A DNA stretch of 64,000 bases from Haloparvum alkalitolerans (GTDB lineage: Archaea; Halobacteriota; Halobacteria; Halobacteriales; Haloferacaceae): positions 134,577 through 198,576 of the forward strand of contig NZ_JBNLIA010000011.1 in NCBI RefSeq assembly GCF_050122995.1, given 5' to 3'. The translations under genes and the position numbers were made by a program. Below the pieces are notes generated by a model. That model had not been told where the DNA came from. It saw only the letters and a list, made by a program, of their open reading frames with translations, and did not search any database. Within the stretch, counting starts at the first letter, position 1. The number at the start of each line of letters is the position of its first letter. Below are positions 26,186 to 34,653 of the stretch, piece after piece.

Positions 26186-26503
26186 GAACCCTCCAGAGCG
26201 ATTTTTGGGAGACGCCCGCAGCAATTGCGTTGTCGTGGAACCGTCGAAAGTCTGATCGAGAACGAACTCATAAACTTCATAGCGCGATATAGAGTTTCGG
26301 GCGGTAGCTACTCCGATCGAGGCGGGAAATCCGGGACCGATCGGTGGGTCGGGCAGAGAGGCGGTGGAACCGAGACTCCGAACCGAGACTCCGAACCGAG
26401 ACTCCGAACCCAGACTCCGAGATCGCGAACCGGCTCCGGGCCCGCGGCGGCCGCGGGGTCGGCTGACACATGGCTTAAGACCGGGGGGCGACGAGGTGCG
26501 TCC
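26186..26503. other. 317-nt intergenic region after the recombinase
   Basis: No gene is seen. It holds the right-hand copy of the RTHKLHSAI-coding segment (26263-26292, plus strand), a 4 x 13-bp tandem repeat and the TATA-like GCTTAAG (26473-26479) serving the CDF gene. Confidence 0.6.
26367..26418. repeat. 13-bp tandem repeat, four copies
   Basis: GAACCGAGACTCC is repeated at 26367, 26380 and 26393, and with one mismatch (GAACCCAGACTCC) at 26406, ending at 26418. It is intergenic, about 85 nt upstream of the CDF gene. Confidence 0.9.
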
Positions 26504-27439
26504 ATGTCGGAGGGGACCTCGACGGACGACCGCCGCCGGTTCGGACGGGCGGCGCTGGTCAACGTCCTCGGAAACGCGGTGAAGATCGCCGTCGAGGGGG
26601 CCGCAGGCGTCGCGTTCGGCAGCGTGGCGCTGGTCGCTGACGCCGCCCACTCTGTCGCGGACCTGGTCGCCAGCGTGGTCGTGTTCCTGTGGGGCGGCAG
26701 CCGGTACGAGACCGCCGACGAGGGGCACCCGCACGGCCACCAGCGGATCGAACCGCTCACGGCGCTGTTCGTCGGCGCGGTGATCGTCGTCCTGGGGCTG
26801 AACCTGCTCCGGGAGTCCGCCCTCGGCCTCCTGGAGGGGGCCGGCGTGACGTTCAGTCCGGTACTGGTCGCGGCGCTCGGCTTCGCGATGCTGGATATGT
26901 ACGTCGTCTACCGATACACCGCGTGGGTGAACGCGGACCTCGGATCGGCCGCGCTGAGCGCGCTGGTGGCCGACTGCCTGAACGACATCTACACGACGGT
27001 GGCCGCGATGGTGGGGATCCTCGGCGTGTACGTCGGATACCCGATCCTGGACCCGCTCGCCGGCGCGCTCGTCAGCGTCCTCGTCGTCTATCAGGGGGTC
27101 GAGATCGCCCGGGAGAACGTCGACTACCTCGTGGGTGCGGCGCCGCCGGAGGGCGAACGACGGCGGATCGTGGAGGCGATCCGCGAACACGCCGAGGTCG
27201 AGGGGATCCACGACCTGCGCGTCTTCTACGACGGGACCGACCTGGAAGTCGAGGTCCACGTCGAGGTCGACGGGAGCCTGCCGTTCCGCGAAGCCCACGA
27301 CGTGGAAACGGAAGTCGTGAGTCGCCTCCGCGGGATGGAGGGCGTCGGCGACGTCCACGTCCATCTCGACCCGTCGGGCCTCGGCGAGTGGAAGGACGCA
27401 CCGGAGTCCGGCGACGGGGGCGAGCGACCCTCGGAGTGA
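26504..27439 (+). CDS. cation diffusion facilitator (CDF) family metal transporter
   Basis: The 311-residue inner-membrane protein exchanges a divalent metal for protons. It has about six transmembrane helices. Metal-site residues of the family show in helix 2 (VADAAHSVADLV, an HxxxD/DxxxH pattern) and helix 5 (ALVADCLNDIYTT). A His-containing loop GHPHGHQR follows helix 2. The C-terminal cytoplasmic domain (FYDGTDLEVEVHVEVDG, VGDVHVHLDPSG) is the usual dimerisation fold. Zn, Mn or Fe could be the substrate. A TATA-like GCTTAAG is 25-31 nt before the ATG, which favours leaderless initiation here. Confidence 0.93.
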   Translation: MSEGTSTDDRRRFGRAALVNVLGNAVKIAVEGAAGVAFGSVALVADAAHSVADLVASVVVFLWGGSRYETADEGHPHGHQRIEPLTALFVGAVIVVLGLNLLRESALGLLEGAGVTFSPVLVAALGFAMLDMYVVYRYTAWVNADLGSAALSALVADCLNDIYTTVAAMVGILGVYVGYPILDPLAGALVSVLVVYQGVEIARENVDYLVGAAPPEGERRRIVEAIREHAEVEGIHDLRVFYDGTDLEVEVHVEVDGSLPFREAHDVETEVVSRLRGMEGVGDVHVHLDPSGLGEWKDAPESGDGGERPSE

Positions 27440-27457
27440 TCGCCGAAGCGGGCGGCC

Positions 27458-28156
27458 TCAGACCGGGTCGACGAGGCCCGGATCGTCGTTCGCGGGGTCG
27501 TTGACGCGCGTCGACACCGGGTAGCTCCGCAACTCGTCGGCGGGATACGTCCGTAGCTGCGCGGCCGCCTCCTCGGGGCTCCCGTGGAGGTACGTCTCAG
27601 CGTCGTCGGGGGTCAGGATAACCGCCATGCGGTGGTGGAGGTCGGCGACGAGGTCGTTCGGATCGGTCGTGAGCACCGCGAACGTCTCCGTCGGGCCCGC
27701 CTCATTTTCGTCCGTCGCTGTACCGCCGCCGAAGGCGTCGAGGCCGGTCTGTGCCGCGGCATCGGGATCCTCCCAGCGCGCGTGGATCCCCGCCATGAGG
27801 AACGGGCGGTCGTCTGCGAATGCGACCCGATGCGGGCGCTTGCGTCCGCCCGTCTCGGTCCACTCGTAGAACCCGTCCGCGGGGACGACGCAGCGCCGCG
27901 CCTCGAAGGCGTCGCGGAACGCCGGCTTCTCGCGGACGGTCTCGGCGCGAGCGTTGATCTGGCCGAACGCGTCGTCGGCCCACGTCGGCGTGAACCCCCA
28001 CTCGCCGCGGGTCGCCTCGTCCGGCTCCGACGCCGAGATGAACGGCAGCCGCTGGCCGGGCGCGCAGTTGTAGCGTGGCTCGTGTTCGGGGAAGGCGGCC
28101 CCGAACCGGGCTTCGAGGGCGTCGCGGGAAGCGGTCAGACTGTAACGGCCGCACAT
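27458..28156 (-). CDS. SOS response-associated peptidase, HMCES/YedK family
   Basis: The 232-residue protein starts MCGRYSL. The initiator Met is removed to expose Cys2, which covalently traps abasic sites in single-stranded DNA. Other family marks are RYNCAPGQ, GFTPTWAD, NARAETVREKPAFRDAF, RRCVVPADGFYEW and the C-terminal HHRMAVIL, containing the active-site His. The ATG at 28156 is fixed by the need for Cys2; an upstream ATG at 28183 would bury it. It is convergent with the CDF gene. Confidence 0.93.
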   Translation of the reverse strand: MCGRYSLTASRDALEARFGAAFPEHEPRYNCAPGQRLPFISASEPDEATRGEWGFTPTWADDAFGQINARAETVREKPAFRDAFEARRCVVPADGFYEWTETGGRKRPHRVAFADDRPFLMAGIHARWEDPDAAAQTGLDAFGGGTATDENEAGPTETFAVLTTDPNDLVADLHHRMAVILTPDDAETYLHGSPEEAAAQLRTYPADELRSYPVSTRVNDPANDDPGLVDPV

Positions 28157-28245
28157 GAGCGGTCGTTGGCGCGCCGCGGTCATAAGCCGGCGGGACGCGG
28201 TCGCCGGAGCGCGAGGTTGAAGGCCGGCGAGCGCGGGGGTCCGGT

Positions 28246-29007
28246 ATGCGCATCGAGAACAGCTTCATCCCCGTTCGGGGGGTCGGCGAGGCGACCGAGC
28301 GCCGGCTCTGGGAGCGCGGGATGACCGACTGGGACGCGTTCGACCCGTCCGCGGACGTGTCCGGGGTGGGTCCGACGACCGCCGGCCGCATCGAGTCGTT
28401 CATCGCGGAGGCGTGGACGCACCTCGACGACGGAAACGCCGCGTTCTTCGACGGCGCCTTCCCCTCGGGCGAGCGCTGGCGACTCTACGAGAACTTCCGC
28501 GCGGAGACCTGCTTCTTCGACATCGAGACCACCGGACTGGACGAGCGCCGCGACGAGGTGACGACGGTCAGCTTTCACCGAGACGGCGAGACGACGACGC
28601 TGGTGCAGGGCGAGGACCTCACGGCCGAGCGCGTGCGCGAGCAGTTTCGCGAGGCCGAATTGCTGGCGACGTTCAACGGCGCCCGCTTCGACGTGCCGTT
28701 CCTGGAGACGAGCCTCGACATCGAGGTGGAGACGCCGCACCTCGACCTGATGTACCCCTGCAAGCGGATCGGGCTCTCGGGGGGGCTCAAGCCCATCGAG
28801 AAAGAACTCGGCATCGACCGCGACCGGCCGGACATCTCCGGGCGCGACGCCGTGCGGCTCTGGCGCGAGTACGAGCGCGGCGACGAGTCGTCGCTGGAGA
28901 CGCTCGTCTCCTACAACCGCGAGGACGCGGTCAACCTGCGTGCGCTCGCCGACACGGTCTGTGAAACGCTCCACGACGACGTCTTCTCGCCGGTCGTCGA
29001 GCCGTAG
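28246..29007 (+). CDS. ribonuclease H-like 3'-5' exonuclease domain protein (YprB/DEDD type)
   Basis: The 253-residue protein has a short N-terminal helix-hairpin-helix-like segment (VRGVGEATERRLWERG ... VSGVGPTTAGRI). A DEDD exonuclease fold follows: Exo I FFDIETTGLD, Exo II ATFNGARFDVPFLE and Exo III LVSYNREDAVNL. It has all four acidic residues. The combination suggests 3'-5' trimming of structured DNA or RNA; substrate unknown. It is transcribed divergently from the HMCES gene, which is also a DNA-damage factor. Confidence 0.87.
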   Translation: MRIENSFIPVRGVGEATERRLWERGMTDWDAFDPSADVSGVGPTTAGRIESFIAEAWTHLDDGNAAFFDGAFPSGERWRLYENFRAETCFFDIETTGLDERRDEVTTVSFHRDGETTTLVQGEDLTAERVREQFREAELLATFNGARFDVPFLETSLDIEVETPHLDLMYPCKRIGLSGGLKPIEKELGIDRDRPDISGRDAVRLWREYERGDESSLETLVSYNREDAVNLRALADTVCETLHDDVFSPVVEP

Positions 29008-29101
29008 CAAAACCCGCGGTCGAACCGACCGCGAACCGTTCCACGCCGGCGGACGCGCTCGTCACCGACCCGGGTCGAGAGACAGCGGGCGGTCGGTGAC
29101 G

Positions 29102-30475
29102 CTAGCTCGCGGAGCCCTCCGCCGGTTCGTCGTCGTCGGACTCGTCGGCTTCGTCAGCGTCGCCGGCCGCGTGCTCGGTCGTCCCGCGAACCGCGTCGGG
29201 GTCCAACTCGTCGTCGAGGATGGCTGCGGTCACTCCGTCCGCGTCGTCGCCCGCCCTCTCCACGCGTTCGGTCGACTCCTCGTCCTCCCCGGCGCCGGTC
29301 TCGGCTTCGTCATCCGCCGGTTCGTCGCTGTCCTCGGTCGCGTCACCGTCTTCTGACACGCCGACACTCTCGGCCTTATCGTCGTGGTCGACCTCATCAT
29401 CCTGGTCGACCCTATCGTCATCCCCAGGCTCACCGTCCCCCTCAGGCCCCTCACCGTCGGCGGACCCGTCGTCCACATCCTCGGCATCGCCCCCGGGAGT
29501 CCTCGCCTCGTCGCGCTCGGCCCCGTCGTCGGTATCGTCGGTCTCGTCGCGCTCGGTCCCGTCGTCGGTCTCTTCGGCCTCGTCGCGCTCGGTCCCGTCG
29601 TCGGCCTCGTCGGTCTCGTTGGGCCCACCGGCCGCGCCGTCTTTCGGTCGCACGAGTTTCATCTCGCCGCGGGCGCGCAGCGTCCCCTCGATCTCGGCGC
29701 CCTCGTGGACGATCAGGTCGCCCGCGACCACGTCGCCGCGGATCTGTGCGCCCGGCTCGACCGTGACCGTCCCGCGGCGCGTGGTCACGTCGCCGTGGAC
29801 GAGCGTTCCCTCGCCGACGGTTATGTCGCCGCGAGCGCGCAGCGACCCGAATACGTTGTTGTCGCGGCCGACCGCGATCTCCTCGGCGCGGACGTTGCCG
29901 TGGAGGCGGCAGTCGTCGCCGATCGTGGCGGGCGTGGAGACGCGCCACGCGTCGTCGGAGACCTCCGCGCCGCGGGGGATGACGAGGGGATCGCGCGGGT
30001 CCTCCTCGCCCGACAGCGCCTCCGCGAGGTCGTCCGCGGCGTCCGCCTCGCCCAGCCGGAGCAGCTGCGAGAGGACGATGAAGTAGAAGACGAGCGTCGG
30101 CACCGGGTTGCGGATCACGATCCAGCCGTTGGCCTCGAACCCCTCCTCGATGTCCACGTCGTCGCCGATGTCGAGGTCGCCGGAGACCATCAGCCGGCCG
30201 GTGATGTGGACCCGCTCGCCGAGGTACGCGTCGTCGCCGACGAGGACGTTCCCGTCCACGTCACACAGCATGTCCAGTCGGCAGTCCCCCTCGGCCTCGA
30301 TGTCGTTGCCGAAGGAGGCGCGCTCGCCGGCCGCGACGTTCCGCCCGCGGACCCCGAACTCCACCGTCGACTGGCCGCCGACCAGCACGTCCCCGTCGGT
30401 GACGAGGTCGTGCTCCTCGACGGTCGTCCCCGACGGCACCGACAGTTCGGCGATCGGGTCCCCCCTGAGTGACAC
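29102..30475 (-). CDS. bactofilin-like polymer-forming protein with a long acidic tail
   Basis: From the GTG at 30475 the product has 457 residues. The first 290 form repeated right-handed beta-helix turns of the polymer-forming (bactofilin/DUF583) kind, for example DLVTDGDVLVGGQ, VHITGRLMVSGDLDIGDDVDIEEG and VHGDVTTRRGTVTVEPGAQIRGDVVAGDLIVHEGAEIEG (positions 29677-29793). A hydrophobic segment (NPVPTLVFYFIVLSQLL) interrupts them near residue 125 and could bind membrane. The last 165 residues are Asp/Glu/Thr repeats. The GTG is preferred because TTTATG, 27-33 nt upstream, looks like its TATA box; an ATG at 30502 overlaps that box. Confidence 0.8.
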   Translation of the reverse strand: MSLRGDPIAELSVPSGTTVEEHDLVTDGDVLVGGQSTVEFGVRGRNVAAGERASFGNDIEAEGDCRLDMLCDVDGNVLVGDDAYLGERVHITGRLMVSGDLDIGDDVDIEEGFEANGWIVIRNPVPTLVFYFIVLSQLLRLGEADAADDLAEALSGEEDPRDPLVIPRGAEVSDDAWRVSTPATIGDDCRLHGNVRAEEIAVGRDNNVFGSLRARGDITVGEGTLVHGDVTTRRGTVTVEPGAQIRGDVVAGDLIVHEGAEIEGTLRARGEMKLVRPKDGAAGGPNETDEADDGTERDEAEETDDGTERDETDDTDDGAERDEARTPGGDAEDVDDGSADGEGPEGDGEPGDDDRVDQDDEVDHDDKAESVGVSEDGDATEDSDEPADDEAETGAGEDEESTERVERAGDDADGVTAAILDDELDPDAVRGTTEHAAGDADEADESDDDEPAEGSAS

Positions 30476-30613
30476 ACACGGTCGCAGACGCCCGACGGGC
30501 ATAAACGGTCGGGGGGCGTCGGACGCGCGGCGGACGCCGCTCCCGAACCTGTACTGTTGCATGCCCACACACCACACAACACTGAAGCGGGAGCGGGCGA
30601 ATTATCAGGTACG

Positions 30614-31870
30614 ATGAACGTTTCCCGGCACGGTGCGGGCGTCGGCGCCGCCGGTCGCGCGCTCGCCTCGCAGGTGCACCCGGTGTTCATGCTCCCGCCG
30701 CTGGCCGCCTCGTGGTTCGGCGCGGCCGTCGCCGGCGAGTTCTCGGTCGGGTTGGGCGCTGTCCACGCGCTGGCCGCCTTCTTCGCCGTCTACACCGCGC
30801 ACGTGAAGGACGGCTACGTCGACTTCCACGTCCGCGGGGAGGACGACGACCACCCCCTGACGGCGCGGGGGTGCCGGCTCGCACTCGCGGGCGCGGCGGT
30901 CGGCTTCCTGGGCTGTCTGACCGCGCTGTGGCTCGCGGCCGGCCCCGCCGCGGCGGCGGTGACCGCGCCGATGTGGCTGATCGGCTACCTCCACGCGCCA
31001 CAACTCGACGTGCACACCCTCGGCGCGACGATGGGCTACCCGGCGGGCATCGCGGTCGCGATGATCGGCGGCGCCGTGGTGCAGGCAGGGAGCGCGGCGC
31101 CCGCCACGCTCGCGTTCGCGGCCGTGTTCCTGGTCGTCCTCACCGGCGTGAAGGTGGTCGACGACGAGGCGGACCTCGCGTACGACCGCTCCATCGACAA
31201 GCGCACGGTCGCGGTGGTGCTCGGTCGCGTCCGCGCGCGACGCCTCGCGTACGCGCTGCTGCTCGTCGGCTGTATCGCGGTGCTGTGGTTCACCGTCGCG
31301 GGCCTGTTCCCGCCCGCCGCGCCCGCGGCCGCGATCGCCCTGCTCGCGGTCGCGGCGGTCGCCTACCGCGCGCCCTCCGACCTGGCCACCATGCTCCTCG
31401 TGCGCGGGACCTACCTGTTCTTGGCCGCCCTGCTCGTAGCGGTGTGGTTCCGGCCGCTCTCGGGGGTCGGTCTCCCCGACATCACGGCCCTCGGCCCCTA
31501 CACCTACCTCGCGACGGAGGTCGTCTTCGGCGCGCTCGCGTTCGCCCTGCTGTACCGCGCGGAGGCGCTGTGGAGTGCCGCGCGGACGGTGCTGGCGCTG
31601 TACCCCGTGGCGTACGTCTGGGACTGGTACACGCTGGAGGTCGGCGTCTTCGCCATCGTCGCGCGCACGGGTTACGACCTGTTCGGCATCCCGGTCGAGG
31701 AGCACCTGTTCATGGTCGTCGTTCCCGCGCTGGTGATCGGGTTCCACGAGACGCTGCGGCGGGCGGACGGGCCGGCCGCGGTCGACGCCGGAACGTCGCT
31801 CGAAGGCGCGACCGGCGACCCCGGCACCTCCGCCGACGCCCCCGACACCGTCGCGGACGTGGACGACTGA
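30614..31870 (+). CDS. UbiA-type prenyltransferase fused to a lycopene cyclase (CarR-type) domain
   Basis: The 418-residue membrane protein combines two isoprenoid modules. Residues 1-285 are a UbiA prenyltransferase with both Asp-rich Mg-prenyl-diphosphate motifs (KDGYVDFHVRGEDDDHP at 65-81 and DDEADLAYDRSIDKRT at 183-198). Residues 293-382 resemble one lycopene cyclase domain, with VWDWYTLEVGVF and the signature GIPVEEHLF (358-366). The C-terminal 40 residues are a disordered acidic tail. UbiA members in haloarchaea make bacterioruberin precursors, quinones or lipids. The fused domain suggests a carotenoid role, which is inferred. It is divergent from the bactofilin-like gene. Confidence 0.82.
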   Translation: MNVSRHGAGVGAAGRALASQVHPVFMLPPLAASWFGAAVAGEFSVGLGAVHALAAFFAVYTAHVKDGYVDFHVRGEDDDHPLTARGCRLALAGAAVGFLGCLTALWLAAGPAAAAVTAPMWLIGYLHAPQLDVHTLGATMGYPAGIAVAMIGGAVVQAGSAAPATLAFAAVFLVVLTGVKVVDDEADLAYDRSIDKRTVAVVLGRVRARRLAYALLLVGCIAVLWFTVAGLFPPAAPAAAIALLAVAAVAYRAPSDLATMLLVRGTYLFLAALLVAVWFRPLSGVGLPDITALGPYTYLATEVVFGALAFALLYRAEALWSAARTVLALYPVAYVWDWYTLEVGVFAIVARTGYDLFGIPVEEHLFMVVVPALVIGFHETLRRADGPAAVDAGTSLEGATGDPGTSADAPDTVADVDD

Positions 31871-31916
31871 CGGGCGGCGGTCGAGTCCCGACCGCGTCGA
31901 CGCCGTCACCGTGGCC

Positions 31917-31923
31917 TTATAAA
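31917..31923 (+). promoter_or_regulatory. TATA box for the DUF5800 gene
   Basis: TTATAAA lies 23-29 nt before the ATG at 31946, a close match to the haloarchaeal box. Confidence 0.6.
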
Positions 31924-31945
31924 TGACTGCGGCGTACGACGCGGC

Positions 31946-32143
31946 ATGAGCACGGTACTGTCCATCCGCGAGGACGGCGTCGACGTGGTGTACGAGGGCA
32001 CGGAGTTCGAACTGGAGGTCGACCTGATCGAGGAGGCCACCGGGAAGAACTATCAGGACGTGACCGACCACGAGATCCTCCAGATCGTCGCCGAGGACCC
32101 CGACCTGTCGGGCGAGCCGCGGCGCGTCGGCGACGTCCTCTAA
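31946..32143 (+). CDS. DUF5800 family small protein
   Basis: A 65-residue acidic protein (MSTVLSIREDGVDVVYEG ... DVTDHEILQIVAEDP) matching the haloarchaeal DUF5800 family. It has its own strong TATA box and probably a single-gene transcript. No motif hints at a function. Confidence 0.85.
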   Translation: MSTVLSIREDGVDVVYEGTEFELEVDLIEEATGKNYQDVTDHEILQIVAEDPDLSGEPRRVGDVL

Positions 32144-32230
32144 GCGGCCGGGGCCGACCGCCGCACGCGGGGGCGCGAGGCGGCCGCGACCGACCGAAAG
32201 GCGCTTTTTCCGGGCGAGCGAGCGTCGGGT

Positions 32231-33418
32231 ATGATCACGGTCGCGCTCGCGGGCAAGCCGAACGCGGGTAAGTCGACGTTCTACACCGCCGCGACGATGG
32301 CGGACGTCGACGTGGCGAACTACCCGTTCACCACCATCGACGCGAACCGGGGAGTGACCCACGTCCGCACCGAGTGCCCCTGCCTCGACCGCGAGGAGCG
32401 CTGCGGCAACGAGAACTGCCACGACGGGAAGCGCTACGTCCCGATCGAACTGCTCGACGTGGCGGGACTGGTGCCGGGCGCCCACGAGGGGAAGGGCCTC
32501 GGCAACCAGTTCCTCGACGAGCTGACGAACGCCGACGTGATCCTCAACGTCGTCGACGCCTCGGGCGCGACGAACGCGGAGGGCGAACCGGTCGAGCCCG
32601 GGAGCCACGACCCCCTCGACGACGTGGACTTCATCGAGGAGGAGATGGACCTGTGGCTCGCGGGCATCGTCGACCGCAACTGGGAGGGGGTCGAGCGCAA
32701 GTCCCGGTCGCCCGACTTCGACGTCGACGAGGCGCTGACGGACCTGCTGACGGGCTTCGGTGCGACCGAGCACGACGTGACGCGCGTCCTTCGGGAACTG
32801 GAGTACCCCGAGGACCCGATCCAGTGGACCGACGAGCACCGCGAGTCGCTGGCGCGGGCGGTCCGCCGCCGAACCAAGCCCATCGTCGTCGTGGCGAACA
32901 AGGCCGACGCGGCGCCCGAGGGGACGCTCGACCGCCTGCGCGAGGGGACCGACAAGCCGGTCGTGGCGGCGACCGCGGACGGCGAACTCGCGCTCCGCCG
33001 CGCCGCGGAGGCGGGCGTCGCGGAGTACGACCCCGGCGACGCGGAGTTCGAAATAACCGGCGACGTGAGCGACGCGCAGCGGAGCGGGCTGGAGTCGATC
33101 CGCGAGGTGATGGCCGAGGTCGACGGCACGGGCGTCCAGACCGCGCTGAACGAGGCGGTGTACGACCTGCTCGACCGGATCACCGTCTACCCCGTCCAGG
33201 ACGCCGCCAAGTGGACCGACGCGAAGGGGAACGTCCTCCCGGACGCCTTCCTGCTCCGGTCGGGCGCGACGCCGAAGGACCTCGCGTACGCGGTTCACAC
33301 GGACATCGGCGAGGGGTACCTCCACGCGGTCGACGCGAAGTCGAGCCGCCGGATCGGCGAGTCCCACGAGCTGAGCGAGGGCGACGTGATCAAGATCGTC
33401 TCCACGGCGGGGCCGTAG
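32231..33418 (+). CDS. redox-regulated P-loop ATPase/GTPase of the Obg-YchF group, with TGS domain
   Basis: The 395-residue protein has a G1 P-loop GKPNAGKST (residues 8-16), G2 region YPFTTIDANRG, G3 DVAGLVPGAHEGKGLG and G4-like ANKADA. Cysteines around residue 55-65 (CPCLDREERCGNENC) are typical of the archaeal YchF/Ygr210 branch. The C-terminus is a TGS domain (DAFLLRSGATPKDLAYAVH ... GDVIKIVS) that binds RNA or ribosome. A ribosome-linked regulatory role is expected. Length is normal. Confidence 0.94.
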   Translation: MITVALAGKPNAGKSTFYTAATMADVDVANYPFTTIDANRGVTHVRTECPCLDREERCGNENCHDGKRYVPIELLDVAGLVPGAHEGKGLGNQFLDELTNADVILNVVDASGATNAEGEPVEPGSHDPLDDVDFIEEEMDLWLAGIVDRNWEGVERKSRSPDFDVDEALTDLLTGFGATEHDVTRVLRELEYPEDPIQWTDEHRESLARAVRRRTKPIVVVANKADAAPEGTLDRLREGTDKPVVAATADGELALRRAAEAGVAEYDPGDAEFEITGDVSDAQRSGLESIREVMAEVDGTGVQTALNEAVYDLLDRITVYPVQDAAKWTDAKGNVLPDAFLLRSGATPKDLAYAVHTDIGEGYLHAVDAKSSRRIGESHELSEGDVIKIVSTAGP

Positions 33419-33666
33419 CCCCGCGATCCGGGGTCGGTCCGACATAGCGGCAAGGGGATCTGCTTTCCGGAACGCGCCGATATCGGAGCGAGCCGCCCGT
33501 GTCACTGAGTGTCAGTCCTCGCAACGCCGGCCCTCGGTTTTCTGCCGGTCGTTCTCGGTTTCCGACTCCAGATCCCTAGGAGAAAAATAACCACAAGACA
33601 TCATAGAGCGGACTGAATATTCTGCGTAAGCATACGTTAAGGGAGGCCGCCGGCGTGTCGGTGAAC

Positions 33667-34653
33667 ATGGAACGACGACGATTCCTCGGCGCGGCCGGCG
33701 CGGTCGGGGCGACGGCGCTCGGCGCGGGATGTATCGGCAACCTCGGCGGCTCCGGCGGGTCGCGGACCGTGACGGTCGACTGGGCCTACTACAACCCCGT
33801 GAGCCTCGTCATCCGCGAGCACGACTGGATGCAGGAGGCGTTCGCGGAGACGGACGCGGACGTCGAGTGGGTGCTCAGCCTCGGCAGCAACGAGGCGAAC
33901 GAGTACTCCCAGAGCGGCGAGGCGGAGTTCGCCTCCACGGCGGGGATCGCGGCGCTGATGGCGCGCTCGAACGGCGTGCCGATCCGGACGCCGTACATCT
34001 ACTCGAAGCCGGAGTGGACCGCGCTGGTCGCGCCGAGCGATTCGGGCATCTCCGAGGTCGCGGACCTCGAGGGGAAGTCGGTCGCGGCGACCCGCGGCAC
34101 GGACCCGCACTTCTTCTTGCTGCAGGCGCTCGATCAGGCCGGACTGAGCGAGTCCGACGTGGAGGTCGTCCACCTCCAGCACCCGGAGGGACAGACCGCG
34201 CTCGTCGAGGGCGAGGTCGACGCGTGGGCCGGGCTCGACCCCCACATGGCCGAGCTGGAGCTGGAGAACGACGTGGACCTGTTCTTCCGCGAGCCGAACT
34301 TCAACACGTACGGCTTCCTCAACGTGCTGGAGGGCTTCGCGGAGGAGCACCCGGAGGACGTGCGGCGCGTGCTGGAGACGTACGAGCGCGGCCGCCAGTG
34401 GGCGCTCGACAACCCGGGAGAGACGGCCGGCATCCTCGCGGCCGAATCGGAGATGTCCGAGCCGGTCGCCGAGCGCGTGTTCACCCAGCGGACCGACCTC
34501 TCGACGCCGCTCCCGGGCGACCAGCACCGCGAGTTGCTCTCGGACCTCGCCCCCATCCTCCACGAGGAGGAGATGGTCAGCGAGGACGCAGACCTCCAGG
34601 CGGCGGTCGACGAACTGATCGACTCCGAGACGGCACGGCCGGTGATCGAGTGA
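33667..34653 (+). CDS. ABC transporter substrate-binding lipoprotein, SsuA/NMT1-like
   Basis: The 328-residue precursor has a Tat-type signal (MERRRFLGAAGAVGA) and a lipobox ending at Cys22 (GAGC), so it is exported folded and lipid-anchored. The mature part has the SsuA/ThiY pattern: PVSLVIREHDW, EFASTAGIAALMARSNGVPIR, DLEGKSVAATRGTDPHFFLLQAL and VDAWAGLDPHMAELE. Ligands of this group include alkanesulfonates, taurine, nitrate and thiamine precursors. The ATG at 33667 was chosen over GTGs at 33655 and 33661. It heads a three-gene operon. Confidence 0.9.
   Translation: MERRRFLGAAGAVGATALGAGCIGNLGGSGGSRTVTVDWAYYNPVSLVIREHDWMQEAFAETDADVEWVLSLGSNEANEYSQSGEAEFASTAGIAALMARSNGVPIRTPYIYSKPEWTALVAPSDSGISEVADLEGKSVAATRGTDPHFFLLQALDQAGLSESDVEVVHLQHPEGQTALVEGEVDAWAGLDPHMAELELENDVDLFFREPNFNTYGFLNVLEGFAEEHPEDVRRVLETYERGRQWALDNPGETAGILAAESEMSEPVAERVFTQRTDLSTPLPGDQHRELLSDLAPILHEEEMVSEDADLQAAVDELIDSETARPVIE

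Noticed and set aside
30605..33505. Very long open frame on the minus strand (about 966 codons) opposite the UbiA fusion, DUF5800 and YchF-type genes
   Set aside because: It is the antisense of three well-supported genes. GC-rich codons leave few stops, and the translation is an Arg/Val/Asp-rich string with no domain.
33655..33667. GTG at 33655 as start of the SsuA-like lipoprotein
   Set aside because: It would put four extra residues before the Tat signal; the ATG at 33667 gives the standard MERRRFLG start.
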